Assembly: GCA_910588045.1 (NCBI GenBank)
Contig: CAJUPS010000067.1
Coordinates: 1-18,491, forward strand
From: an uncultured Oscillospiraceae bacterium
Lineage (GTDB): Bacteria > Bacillota > Clostridia > Oscillospirales > Oscillospiraceae
DNA length: 18,491 nucleotides
Direction of reading: 5' to 3'
Position numbers and translations under genes: made by a program
Notes under the pieces: generated by a model
What the model was told of the DNA's origin: nothing
Seen by the model: the letters and a program-made list of their open reading frames with translations, nothing else
The model's database searches: none
In this document: one piece after another, positions 5,597 through 11,933 of the stretch
Position numbering within the stretch: position 1 is the stretch's first letter
Layout: each line of letters begins with the position of its first letter

Positions 5597-6551
5597 GTGG
5601 CTGCTCTGGGCGCTCTCGGCGCTGCTGCTGGCGGGGTGCTCCCTGGCACAGCCGGAGGCGGAGGGCAGGGACCAGGACCGGTTCGCCGGGTTCTACGTGG
5701 TCCGGGGGACCTTCGCAGAGCGGGGGAAGCTCTGGAGCGACAGCAATCCGGACCTGACGGAGTACGGCTCCGATGCCGTGAAGATAGACCGCTACGGCAG
5801 CTTTGATTTCCCCCGGCGGGTCCTCATGGGAGTAAAGGAGGGGGAGAACTACCGCTTCCCCGGGCTGGAGAATGGGTACAGTCTGTATATCCTCCAGAGG
5901 ACGTTGGAGAATGGCAACCGCGTCACCGAGGCCGTATCCAACATGGCCCCCAGCGAGGAGGGGATGCACATCACTTCCACCGGCGAGGGGGAGGAGAACA
6001 TCATCGCCGGGACCATCTACTACGGCCCGCCCCTGGGGGATGAGGACTGGGAACCCTATCAGGGGGACTACGAGGGCGACGAGTACCGGGACAGGGACAC
6101 CTGGACGGTCTACCGGGTCTACCAGACGCCGGAGGGCGTGCCCTACCTGGACGGGGGCGGCAACAGCTACACCGGCGGCGGCATCGGCGCCTATACGGAG
6201 ACCCACACCTTCTCCCGCCAGGAGAACGGCGTGACGACCACGGACTCCGTCAAGGTCACAGTGAAATCCGAACCGGTCCCCCGGCTGGAGCGGCTGACGG
6301 TGACCCAGTTTGACGAACACAACGCCGTCGTCCGCGCCGACGACCTGGCGCTGCGGGAGGAACTGCCGGAGGTAACGTGCGAGAAGGAGACCGTCTGGGT
6401 GCTGGTGGAGGAGGTCAGCAAGGAGGGGACGGTCCGGACGGCGTACAATGTCCCCGAGAAGGGGGAGGACCCGGTTTCCCACTCGGTGGTCCTGCTGGAC
6501 GACGACGGGCTGGGACAGCCGGTATCTCTGATGATTCGCCCGGTTTCTTGA
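5583..6551 (+). CDS. Uncharacterised lipoprotein
   Basis: This 322-residue protein begins MKKGKWLLWALSALLLAGC, a type II signal peptide with lipobox LAGC and lipidated Cys19, so it should be anchored to the outer face of the membrane. The mature part is acidic and beta-rich with no recognised domain. It includes a Gly/Tyr/Asp-rich middle (GDYEGDEYRDRDTW near residue 166 and LDGGGNSYTGGGIGAY near 190) and a last third of TVTQFDEHNAVVRADDL and EKETVWVLVEEVSKEGTVRTAYNVP. GGAGGA lies 5 nt before ATG 5583; the start is inside the end of the Xre gene (14-nt overlap), so translation is probably coupled. It is likely a sensor or partner of the DUF2975-like protein, but this is inference from position only. 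Confidence 0.8.
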   Translation: MKKGKWLLWALSALLLAGCSLAQPEAEGRDQDRFAGFYVVRGTFAERGKLWSDSNPDLTEYGSDAVKIDRYGSFDFPRRVLMGVKEGENYRFPGLENGYSLYILQRTLENGNRVTEAVSNMAPSEEGMHITSTGEGEENIIAGTIYYGPPLGDEDWEPYQGDYEGDEYRDRDTWTVYRVYQTPEGVPYLDGGGNSYTGGGIGAYTETHTFSRQENGVTTTDSVKVTVKSEPVPRLERLTVTQFDEHNAVVRADDLALREELPEVTCEKETVWVLVEEVSKEGTVRTAYNVPEKGEDPVSHSVVLLDDDGLGQPVSLMIRPVS

Positions 6552-6572
6552 AGTGCCTCCGTGGGGCAGACA

Positions 6573-6609
6573 AAAACTGCCGCAGAATCTGTGATTCTGC
6601 GGCAGTTTT
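6573..6609. terminator. Bidirectional rho-independent terminator
   Basis: A perfect 17-bp stem (6573-6589 with 6593-6609) has a TGT loop. The stem begins with AAAA and ends with TTTT, so it works in both directions: for the plus-strand lipoprotein operon and for the minus-strand GNAT gene. An outer pair, GAAGTGC (6550-6556) and GCACTTC (6612-6618), extends the symmetry into both coding ends or their edges. Confidence 0.9.
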
Positions 6610-6620
6610 GCGCACTTCCG

Positions 6621-7091
6621 TTACAGGATGACCTCCATCCCCACCTTCTGGGGCTTCAGGCCGCACTTCTCATAGAAGCGCATGGCGCTCTCGTTGCAGC
6701 TCCAGACGTTCAGGGTGACATTATAGCACCCGTTTCCCCGGGCCAGGTCCAGGACGGCTTGGTAGAGCGCCTGGCCCACGTGCCGACCCCGGCAGGTCTC
6801 ATCCACGCAGAGATCGTCCAGATAGAGGGTGGTCATATCGTTGAAGGACCCCTCTCCCTGGTGCCGCTGGTAGACGCAGAAGGCGTAGCCCAGCACTTCT
6901 CCCCCCTCGTCCAGCGCCACCAGGATGGGGCGTTCCGGGTCCTTCAGGAGCTCCCGGAGCTCCTCGTCGTCATACTTGCGGCCACCGGCGCGGAACAGGT
7001 CCGGACGGCCCTGGCAGTGTACCCGGCACACCTGGAGCAGCAGGTCCCCCAGCCGGGGGATGTCCCGCTCCTCCGCTTGACGGATAATCAT
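6621..7091 (-). CDS. GNAT-family N-acetyltransferase
   Basis: This 156-residue protein is of normal GNAT length. It starts MIIRQAEERDIPRLGDLL, with ILVALDEGGEVLGYAFCVY as the central strands and LYLDDLCVDETCRGRHVGQALYQAVLDLA carrying the acetyl-CoA loop (RGRHVGQAL). The end NVTLNVWSCNESAMRFYEKCGLKPQKVGMEV is typical. The substrate is unknown. ATG 7091 overlaps the stop of the upstream tcdA gene as ATGA, so the two are translationally coupled; an AAAGGAG site lies 8 nt before the ATG. Longer upstream frame continuations lie inside tcdA in another frame and were rejected as part of the protein. Confidence 0.92.
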   Translation of the reverse strand: MIIRQAEERDIPRLGDLLLQVCRVHCQGRPDLFRAGGRKYDDEELRELLKDPERPILVALDEGGEVLGYAFCVYQRHQGEGSFNDMTTLYLDDLCVDETCRGRHVGQALYQAVLDLARGNGCYNVTLNVWSCNESAMRFYEKCGLKPQKVGMEVIL

Positions 7092-7828
7092 GGTGTTTCT
7101 CCTTTCTCTTTCTGTGGAATCAGTCCCTCGATCAGCTCCATCACCGCCGCGCCGCCCAGGAGCAGCCCCGCCACGGGGGGCACCCAGGGGACGCTCCCCG
7201 GCACACTCCGGCGGCCCGGCGGCGGCGTCTCCAGAGGGGCGCACCAGGCGGGCTCCTCCGGGCTGTAGACCACCCTCAGGTGCTTGATCCCGCGGCGTCC
7301 CAGCTCCCGGCGCATGACCCGGGCCAGGGGACAGCCGTAGGTTTTGCTCAGGTCCGTGACCTCCAGGCGGGCCGGGTCCAGCTTGTTCCCCGTACCCAGG
7401 GCGGAGAGGATGGGGATCCCCCGCGCCCTCGCCTGGCAGATCAGATCCACCTTGCAGGCCACCAGGTCGATGCAGTCCACCAGGCAGTCGTAAGCGCCCC
7501 AGAAGCGCTCGTTATCGCCCCGGTCATACTTGCCGACAACCGGGTGGACCTTACAGGCGGGGTTGATGTCCCGCACCCGCGCCGCCATCGCCTCCGCCTT
7601 GGGGAGGCCCACGGTGGAGGAGACCGCGCCCAGCTGGCGGTTGATGTTGCTCTCGCTGTAGTCGTCCTGGTCGATCAGCGTCAGCTCCCCCACGCCCGCC
7701 CGGGCCAGGGCCTCCGCCGCCCAGCTCCCCACGCCGCCCAGGCCCACCACGCACACATGGGACCCGGCCAGCTTCTCCATGGCCGCGGGACCCAGGAGCA
7801 TCTCGCTTCTCAGAAACCGTTCGTTCAT
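7088..7828 (-). CDS. tcdA: tRNA threonylcarbamoyladenosine dehydratase
   Basis: This 246-residue E1-like enzyme uses ATP to dehydrate t6A37 of tRNA to its cyclic form ct6A. The start RFLRSEMLLGPAAMEKLAGSHVCVVGLGGVGSW contains the nucleotide loop GLGGVG (29-34). LIDQDDYSESNINRQLGA and VDCIDLVACKVDLI are E1/ThiF-fold hallmarks, and the TcdA-type C-terminal part DLSKTYGCPLARVMRRELGRRGI distinguishes it from ThiF and MoeB. The last 25 residues form a hydrophobic patch (PPVAGLLLGGAAVMELIEGLI), also typical. AAGGAGG lies 6 nt before ATG 7828. The gene is followed, with a 4-nt overlap, by the GNAT gene. Confidence 0.95.
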   Translation of the reverse strand: MNERFLRSEMLLGPAAMEKLAGSHVCVVGLGGVGSWAAEALARAGVGELTLIDQDDYSESNINRQLGAVSSTVGLPKAEAMAARVRDINPACKVHPVVGKYDRGDNERFWGAYDCLVDCIDLVACKVDLICQARARGIPILSALGTGNKLDPARLEVTDLSKTYGCPLARVMRRELGRRGIKHLRVVYSPEEPAWCAPLETPPPGRRSVPGSVPWVPPVAGLLLGGAAVMELIEGLIPQKEKGETP

Positions 7829-7845
7829 CCGGCGCCTCCTTGAAA

Positions 7846-7880
7846 GCAGCGGCTCCGGAGGCGTACTCCGGAGCCGCTGC
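7846..7880 (-). terminator. GC-rich hairpin between foldase gene and tcdA
   Basis: A perfect 15-bp inverted repeat (7846-7860 with 7866-7880, 5-nt loop) lies 20 nt past the stop of the foldase gene and 18 nt before tcdA. On the minus strand it is followed by only TTTC, so it may be a partial terminator or an mRNA-stabilising stem that sets the relative expression of the two genes. No separate promoter for tcdA is evident in the small gap. Confidence 0.6.
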
Positions 7881-7900
7881 GCAATCCGTTTGGGGGAAAA

Positions 7901-9400
7901 TCACCCGACGTTCTTCATGCCGGACTCGTTGATCTCGGCGGAAGCGGATTCGATCAAGCCGCTCTGCCACTCGCTGGCATCGGCGCTGCGCAGCGCGTTT
8001 TCGCACTTGTAGTGCCAGTTCTGCTCGTCCCCGTAGCCCACGAAGTACATGATGTGGTATCCGGTGGAGGCGTTGTAGACCAGGCCGGTGTCGCCGCTCT
8101 TGCGGCCGTCCTCATAGCACCAGTCCTGGAACGCGGCCACCATCTGGCCCTTCGCCACGTCCTCATAGAGGCCGCCGTTGGTGTTGCTGCCGGGGTCCTT
8201 GGAGTTCTCGTTGGCCAGCTTGATAAAGCCGTCCTCCGTGCCGTCCCAGCTGGCCAGGATCTCCTCGGCCTTGGCCTTGAGCTGCTCCTCGGTGGCCTCC
8301 TCGCCCTCGGGGAGGGCCAGGCTGTCCTTGGTCACCAGGATGTGGCGAACATTGTAGGTGGCGGGGCTGTCGTCCCGCTCACGGCCGTTGAACACCGCCA
8401 CATAGTAGCGGCCATTGGTGGCGTCCTCGATGATGTCGGCGTCCCCGCTCTTGCGGGCCTCGTCAAAGAACCACTCGCCGTATACCGTGGAGGACCCGCT
8501 GATGGTGGTGCTGGCGGTCAGGTCGTGGGCGCTGGCGGCGCTCTCCAGGTCCTTGTTTGCCTTGTAGGCATCCAGGATCGCCTGGGCGGTCTCGGCGGCC
8601 GCGGCCATCGCGTTGGCCTTCTCCGCGTCGGTGGCCTCGACGGCGTTGCCGTCGGCGTCGGTCTTCGCCTCGGGCGTGCCGTCAATGGAGACGTATGCGC
8701 CGTCGATCAGATCGTAGCTGTCCTTGTTCTCATTGTAGTAGTCCAGGATCTCGTCCTCGGTGTAGACGAAGTTCTTCTCGCTGTAGTCCGAGGCGTACTT
8801 GCTGGCCAGCAGCTGGTCCTTCAGGCAGGACTCAAACACGGAGCTGGTCATGGTGGAACCGTAGACCGCCTTCAGGTAGCCGCCGTAGCTGTACCCGGCG
8901 GACTTGGCGGTGGATTTCATGCTGTCCACGTTGGCCTTGAGGGTCTCCTGGTCCTCGCTGTCCAGGGAGAGGTTCGCCGCCTCGGCGGCCGTGGTCGCGG
9001 CGTGGATATACTTCATGTTGTCGATGGCCGACTCCTTGAAGTAGTCGTCGTAGGTCTTGGTCTCGTCGGTGGGGTGGGGCTGGGTCTTCAGCGTCTGGAG
9101 GTACTCCTGGCCGAAGAGGCTGGCGTAGCTGCTGCACACCTGGTTGTAGTAGTAGGAGGTCTCAGCGACGGTGTACTTCTCCCCGTCGATGGTCACGGCG
9201 GTCTGGCTGCGCTGGATGATGCCGGAGTTGTAGACCAGCAGTGCGGCCGCCACCACGATGAAGAGGACGGCGACGGTGCCGTAGAGGATGTTGGACTTGC
9301 GCTCAGCGGCTCTCTGCTCGGCAGCACGGGCGGTCTTGGGATCGACCGCGCCGCTGGCCAAAAATTCCTGACGCTTTTTCTTTTCTCTGGATGCGCTCAT
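7901..9400 (-). CDS. Membrane-anchored parvulin-type peptidyl-prolyl isomerase (PrsA/SurA-like foldase)
   Basis: This 499-residue protein folds exported proteins at the outer face of the membrane. It has a charged cytoplasmic start (MSASREKKKRQEFLASGAVD), one membrane helix near 39-57 and no lipobox, so it is a signal-anchor rather than lipoprotein form. Residues 60-230 form the SurA-N-like chaperone segment (ITxxEYxxxxNxxxxxY-type helices). YNVRHILVTK (349-358) through TGYHIMYFVGY (446-456) is a canonical parvulin domain. Residues 231-342 look like a second, degenerate copy (EWFFDEARKSGDADIIEDA versus DWCYEDGRKSGDTGLVYNA). ATG 9400 has GGAAGG about 10 nt upstream; an upstream in-frame extension to 9541 was rejected because it overlaps the promoter. 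Confidence is high for family and modest for two domains. Confidence 0.9.
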   Translation of the reverse strand: MSASREKKKRQEFLASGAVDPKTARAAEQRAAERKSNILYGTVAVLFIVVAAALLVYNSGIIQRSQTAVTIDGEKYTVAETSYYYNQVCSSYASLFGQEYLQTLKTQPHPTDETKTYDDYFKESAIDNMKYIHAATTAAEAANLSLDSEDQETLKANVDSMKSTAKSAGYSYGGYLKAVYGSTMTSSVFESCLKDQLLASKYASDYSEKNFVYTEDEILDYYNENKDSYDLIDGAYVSIDGTPEAKTDADGNAVEATDAEKANAMAAAAETAQAILDAYKANKDLESAASAHDLTASTTISGSSTVYGEWFFDEARKSGDADIIEDATNGRYYVAVFNGRERDDSPATYNVRHILVTKDSLALPEGEEATEEQLKAKAEEILASWDGTEDGFIKLANENSKDPGSNTNGGLYEDVAKGQMVAAFQDWCYEDGRKSGDTGLVYNASTGYHIMYFVGYGDEQNWHYKCENALRSADASEWQSGLIESASAEINESGMKNVG

Positions 9401-9512
9401 GTGTTGTTCATTCCTTCCAAAATTTTCTGCCGCCGCGGAAAGCGGGGTCAATGGCGGCGATAACCTTTGTGATTTACCGGGGCGCTCCCCCCGGAATGGC
9501 TCAACAAACAAT

Positions 9513-9541
9513 AGTATACTCGAATGTGCCCTGTTTCGCAA
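9513..9541 (-). promoter_or_regulatory. Sigma-A promoter of the foldase gene
   Basis: On the minus strand, TTGCGA (9541-9536) is followed after 17 nt by TATACT (9518-9513), a five-of-six -10. It lies about 113 bp before the ATG. The long leader may hold post-transcriptional control, but no clear hairpin was seen in it. Confidence 0.55.
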
Positions 9542-9579
9542 GTAAAAGTTCTATGAACAAGCAGATTTTTTCTGACAAT

Positions 9580-10842
9580 TTACTGCGCCGCCCAGACCAG
9601 GGCCGTGCCCTCCGCCTCCGGGACCCCGGATTCGTCCCACTGGTGGTCCGTCTGGCGCAGGTACTCGCTGGTCACGTTGAAATACCGGTGGGCCAGCGGC
9701 GAGCTGACGGGGATGGGGAAGGACGCCACCGGGTCGTCCCAGGTCACGTCCACGCAGTACCAGTCGCCGTCCAGCTGCACCAGATTCCAGGCGTGGTCAT
9801 TGGCGCCGCCGTGGCTCGTGCCCTGGACGGTGACGCACTCGATGCCGCACAGCTCCATCAGCAGGTGGAAGGTGGTGGCGTAGCCCAGACAGATGCCCTT
9901 CTTCCCGGTGAAAAAGCCGTAGGGGTTGTCGTTGTTGGGCATGGGGTCCCCTATAGGACCGCTGGACAGTGCGCCGAGGTCGTACTCCGCCCACTCGATC
10001 ATCCAGTCGTGGAGGGCCAACTCCTTCTCGTAGGCCGTCAGGGAAGAATCGGTCAGGGCGGGAAGCTGGTCCAGAACGGCGAGGATCTCTGCGTCCTCTG
10101 GATACAGGCCCTCCCGGTTCCCGCTGGTCCAGGCGTCCACGATGCGGGAGCGGCTGTAGGACCAGGGTTCCGGCTCAGGTTCCGGCGTTGGTTCGGGTTC
10201 AGGCTCGGGGATCGGTTCCGGCTCAGGCTCAGGAACCGGTTCGGGTTCAGGCTCAGGTTCGGGGACCGGTTCGGGCTCAGGTTCCGGATGGAGGACCGGT
10301 CCGGCAGGCTCCGGCTCGTCCGGCGGAGGCGCCTCCGGAAGGAAGTCCTCCTCCGGAGGCTCGTCGGTGAAGCACGCCGCAAAGGCCGTGCTGGCGGACG
10401 ATTGGTCCGGACAGATCAGCAGGGCGGCGTATACGCCCCGGCTGACGGCGCCAGATTGCTCCAGGATGGCGTATTGCTCCGGCGCATAACCGGCAAAATC
10501 CCCGGTGCGGTCGTCTATGTAGCGCTCCAGCGCCTCCTTCGCCTCTCTGGCGGCGGTCTCGTCCGCCAGCTCCAGCACGGCAACCTCCCGGGCGGAGACG
10601 CCTCCCGCGTAGAGCACCGCGCCTCCGACGACGGCGGTCCGGTCAATCCGGTAGACCTCCGCCACATACGGGAGGAAGTCCTCATCGCCATCCCAGAGCA
10701 TCCGGCTCTCCGCCGTCCCCTGGCTCTCCCAGATGGCGTGCACCATCTGGGGCGCGGTCCACGCCGTCTCCGCAGGTTCCGCCCTCCCGCAGGCGGTCAG
10801 CAGGCAGCACAGCGCGAAAAAGAGTAGCACAAGCCGTTTCAC
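9580..10842 (-). CDS. Lipoprotein with DUF4358, Pro-Glu linker and transglutaminase-like domain
   Basis: This 420-residue protein has a lipoprotein signal (MKRLVLLFFALCCLLTAC, lipidated Cys18). Residues 30-160 match DUF4358: AVLYAGGVSAREVAVLELAD, then FAGYAPEQYAILEQ and GVYAALLICPD. Residues 186-226 are a Pro-Glu repeat, probably a stiff spacer through the cell wall. Residues 232-420 are a transglutaminase-like cysteine protease or amidase fold with Cys318 (KKGICLGYATTFHLL), His350 (NDHAWNLVQLDG) and Asp365 (WYCVDVTWDDP) as the apparent triad, ending HRYFNVTSEYLRQTDHQWD. The start is GTG 10842, with GAGGAGG close upstream, overlapping the preceding gene's stop as GTGA. It probably acts on peptides or peptidoglycan outside the cell; the exact substrate is unknown. 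Confidence 0.88.
   Translation of the reverse strand: MKRLVLLFFALCCLLTACGRAEPAETAWTAPQMVHAIWESQGTAESRMLWDGDEDFLPYVAEVYRIDRTAVVGGAVLYAGGVSAREVAVLELADETAAREAKEALERYIDDRTGDFAGYAPEQYAILEQSGAVSRGVYAALLICPDQSSASTAFAACFTDEPPEEDFLPEAPPPDEPEPAGPVLHPEPEPEPVPEPEPEPEPVPEPEPEPIPEPEPEPTPEPEPEPWSYSRSRIVDAWTSGNREGLYPEDAEILAVLDQLPALTDSSLTAYEKELALHDWMIEWAEYDLGALSSGPIGDPMPNNDNPYGFFTGKKGICLGYATTFHLLMELCGIECVTVQGTSHGGANDHAWNLVQLDGDWYCVDVTWDDPVASFPIPVSSPLAHRYFNVTSEYLRQTDHQWDESGVPEAEGTALVWAAQ
10165..10287 (-). repeat. Pro-Glu coding repeat
   Basis: About 41 codons alternate Pro with Glu, with an occasional Val, Ile or Thr break, encoded by short GC-rich hexamer-like units. Repeats of this kind vary in length between strains by slippage. 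It forms the linker of the lipoprotein. Confidence 0.9.
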
Positions 10843-11111
10843 GCCTCCGCCTCCTCAAAGCTGTTGGGGAGCATCTCCTGGAGTTCTGCCCGCTTGGCAC
10901 TGTTCCAGGTGTCCGGCTCGCTGATGCAGTAGCCCCCCATTTTCCGCAATTCCCTGTACCGGTGCAGCGTGTAGTGGACGTCCACGTAGTCCTCGTGCAC
11001 CTCCAGGTACAGTTTATCAATGGCGCTGGCGGGATACTTCCGGGTAATCTGGCGGATGCAGGCATCCTGCTCTCTCTCGGACAGGGGACCGTTGACGATA
11101 ATGATCTGCAT
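10839..11111 (-). CDS. Small NRDD-like (anaerobic ribonucleotide reductase-related) protein
   Basis: This 90-residue protein resembles the short stand-alone proteins annotated in Clostridia as anaerobic ribonucleoside-triphosphate reductase. The pattern is an N-terminal MQIIIVNGPLSEREQDACIRQ, a central LYLEVHEDYVDVHYTLHRYRELRKMGGYC and a C-terminal DTWNSAKRAELQEM, recalling their RRITGYL and FNNAKRAE motifs. It is far too short to be a catalytic NrdD, and no glycyl-radical site is present, so enzymatic activity is unlikely. Its real function is unknown. AAGGAGG lies 8 nt before ATG 11111. It overlaps the DUF4358/transglutaminase gene by 4 nt, so both are made from one mRNA. The family match rests on recalled motifs and should be treated as tentative. 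Confidence 0.6.
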   Translation of the reverse strand: MQIIIVNGPLSEREQDACIRQITRKYPASAIDKLYLEVHEDYVDVHYTLHRYRELRKMGGYCISEPDTWNSAKRAELQEMLPNSFEEAEA

Positions 11112-11144
11112 TCGGTACGCCTCCTTTTCTTGTTACTGGGGGCT

Positions 11145-11173
11145 ATTATACAGGATATTCGGAAAAAATGCAA
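11145..11173 (-). promoter_or_regulatory. Sigma-A promoter of the NRDD-like/lipoprotein operon
   Basis: On the minus strand, TTGCAT (11173-11168) is followed after 17 nt by a perfect TATAAT (11150-11145), 33 bp before the ATG. The -35 matches only the first three bases of consensus, so the strength rests on the -10. Confidence 0.6.
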
Positions 11174-11233
11174 GTCGGGGCTATATGGAAACGCCGGGAT
11201 CCATCGTTATTGCACCGGCAAGCGCTCATCGCG

Positions 11234-11821
11234 CTAACGGAACAGGGCGGCGCATCCAAAATGCTTTTCCGCGTCACAGATGGTTATATCCACGCGCCCC
11301 CATTCCTCAACTCCCTCCGGAATGGACGCCTGCATCAGGCAGGCCGATAAATACTGGCCCTCCCCGATATACTCCCGCACCCGATTCACAACGTATACCT
11401 TGCTCTCCAGGCCGTTTACAGCAACGGATATATCCTCCGCTTTCAGAGCAGGGGCAATATCCGCTTCGCCCGCCTTGAATTTTTCAAGGCTCATCGGCCG
11501 GAAGTAAATACTCAGCGCACGGGCGGCCCCCTTCACGGTAAACGCATGGAGACCGTACACTTCCAGGGTGTCGATCCGTATGTGCAGCTCTGTTTCCGAC
11601 TGCGCGGGGACATTCTGCGCCCAATACTCCAGATACCGGCTGCTGTAGTCCCGGACGGCCGTCAGAAACGGGTACACGCCGTCGGGGACGCTCAGTTCAA
11701 ATTTCCCGTTTTCATCGCTGAACGTCTGATACAGCGTCTCAAATTTTTCGTTCTTTATCTCAATCGACACCGCGGCAAGAGCGCCCTCCCTGCCCGCAGT
11801 TGTCCCCCTGATGACAGCCAT
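11234..11821 (-). CDS. Carboxypeptidase-regulatory-like domain protein (cytoplasmic beta-sandwich)
   Basis: This 195-residue protein has no signal peptide or membrane helix. Residues 1-85 fit a carboxypeptidase-regulatory-like (prealbumin-type) beta-sandwich: VSIEIKNEKFETLYQTFSD, then ENGKFELSVPDGVYPFLTAVRDYS. The rest, IYFRPMSLEKFKAGEADIAP and VYVVNRVREYIGEGQYLSACLM, is a conserved but unassigned module. This is a guess at fold, not at function. ATG 11821 was chosen because GGAGG lies 8 nt upstream; ATG 11827 is too close to that site. The base composition is visibly less GC-rich than its neighbours in places. It sits alone between the ftsH terminator and the NRDD-like gene's promoter; no promoter of its own was recognised. 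Confidence 0.6.
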   Translation of the reverse strand: MAVIRGTTAGREGALAAVSIEIKNEKFETLYQTFSDENGKFELSVPDGVYPFLTAVRDYSSRYLEYWAQNVPAQSETELHIRIDTLEVYGLHAFTVKGAARALSIYFRPMSLEKFKAGEADIAPALKAEDISVAVNGLESKVYVVNRVREYIGEGQYLSACLMQASIPEGVEEWGRVDITICDAEKHFGCAALFR

Positions 11822-11850
11822 TGTCATTTCCTCCATTCCTAGTAATCCTT

Positions 11851-11924
11851 GGAAAACCGCCCTCTCCCCTGCCAGAGAGCCGCCCCGCAGCTGCGGGAAG
11901 CATGTGAGGGGGGAACAGGGCGGT
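11851..11924 (-). terminator. Structured ftsH 3' end, probable terminator
   Basis: ACCGCCCT (11856-11863) pairs with AGGGCGGT (11917-11924), enclosing a further palindrome, CCCGCAGCTGCGGG (11884-11897). On the minus strand the stem is followed by TTTTCC. It begins 9 nt past the ftsH stop. The loop is large, so this is a moderate call. Confidence 0.45.
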
Positions 11925-11933
11925 CTGTGCGGG

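Noticed and set aside
8012..9463. 483-residue open frame antisense to the foldase gene
   Set aside because: Val/Gly/Leu-rich translation with no recognisable domain, fully opposite to a clear parvulin protein.
9541..9579. Terminator after the DUF4358 lipoprotein gene
   Set aside because: Only a 4-5 bp stem (CAGA/TCTG) around an A tract; too weak to call.
10165..10287. CRISPR-like short repeats
   Set aside because: The repeats are in-frame Pro-Glu codons without spacers.
9391..10827. 478-residue open frame antisense to the DUF4358 lipoprotein
   Set aside because: Contains an Arg/Phe/Gly repeat that is just the reverse reading of the Pro-Glu linker.
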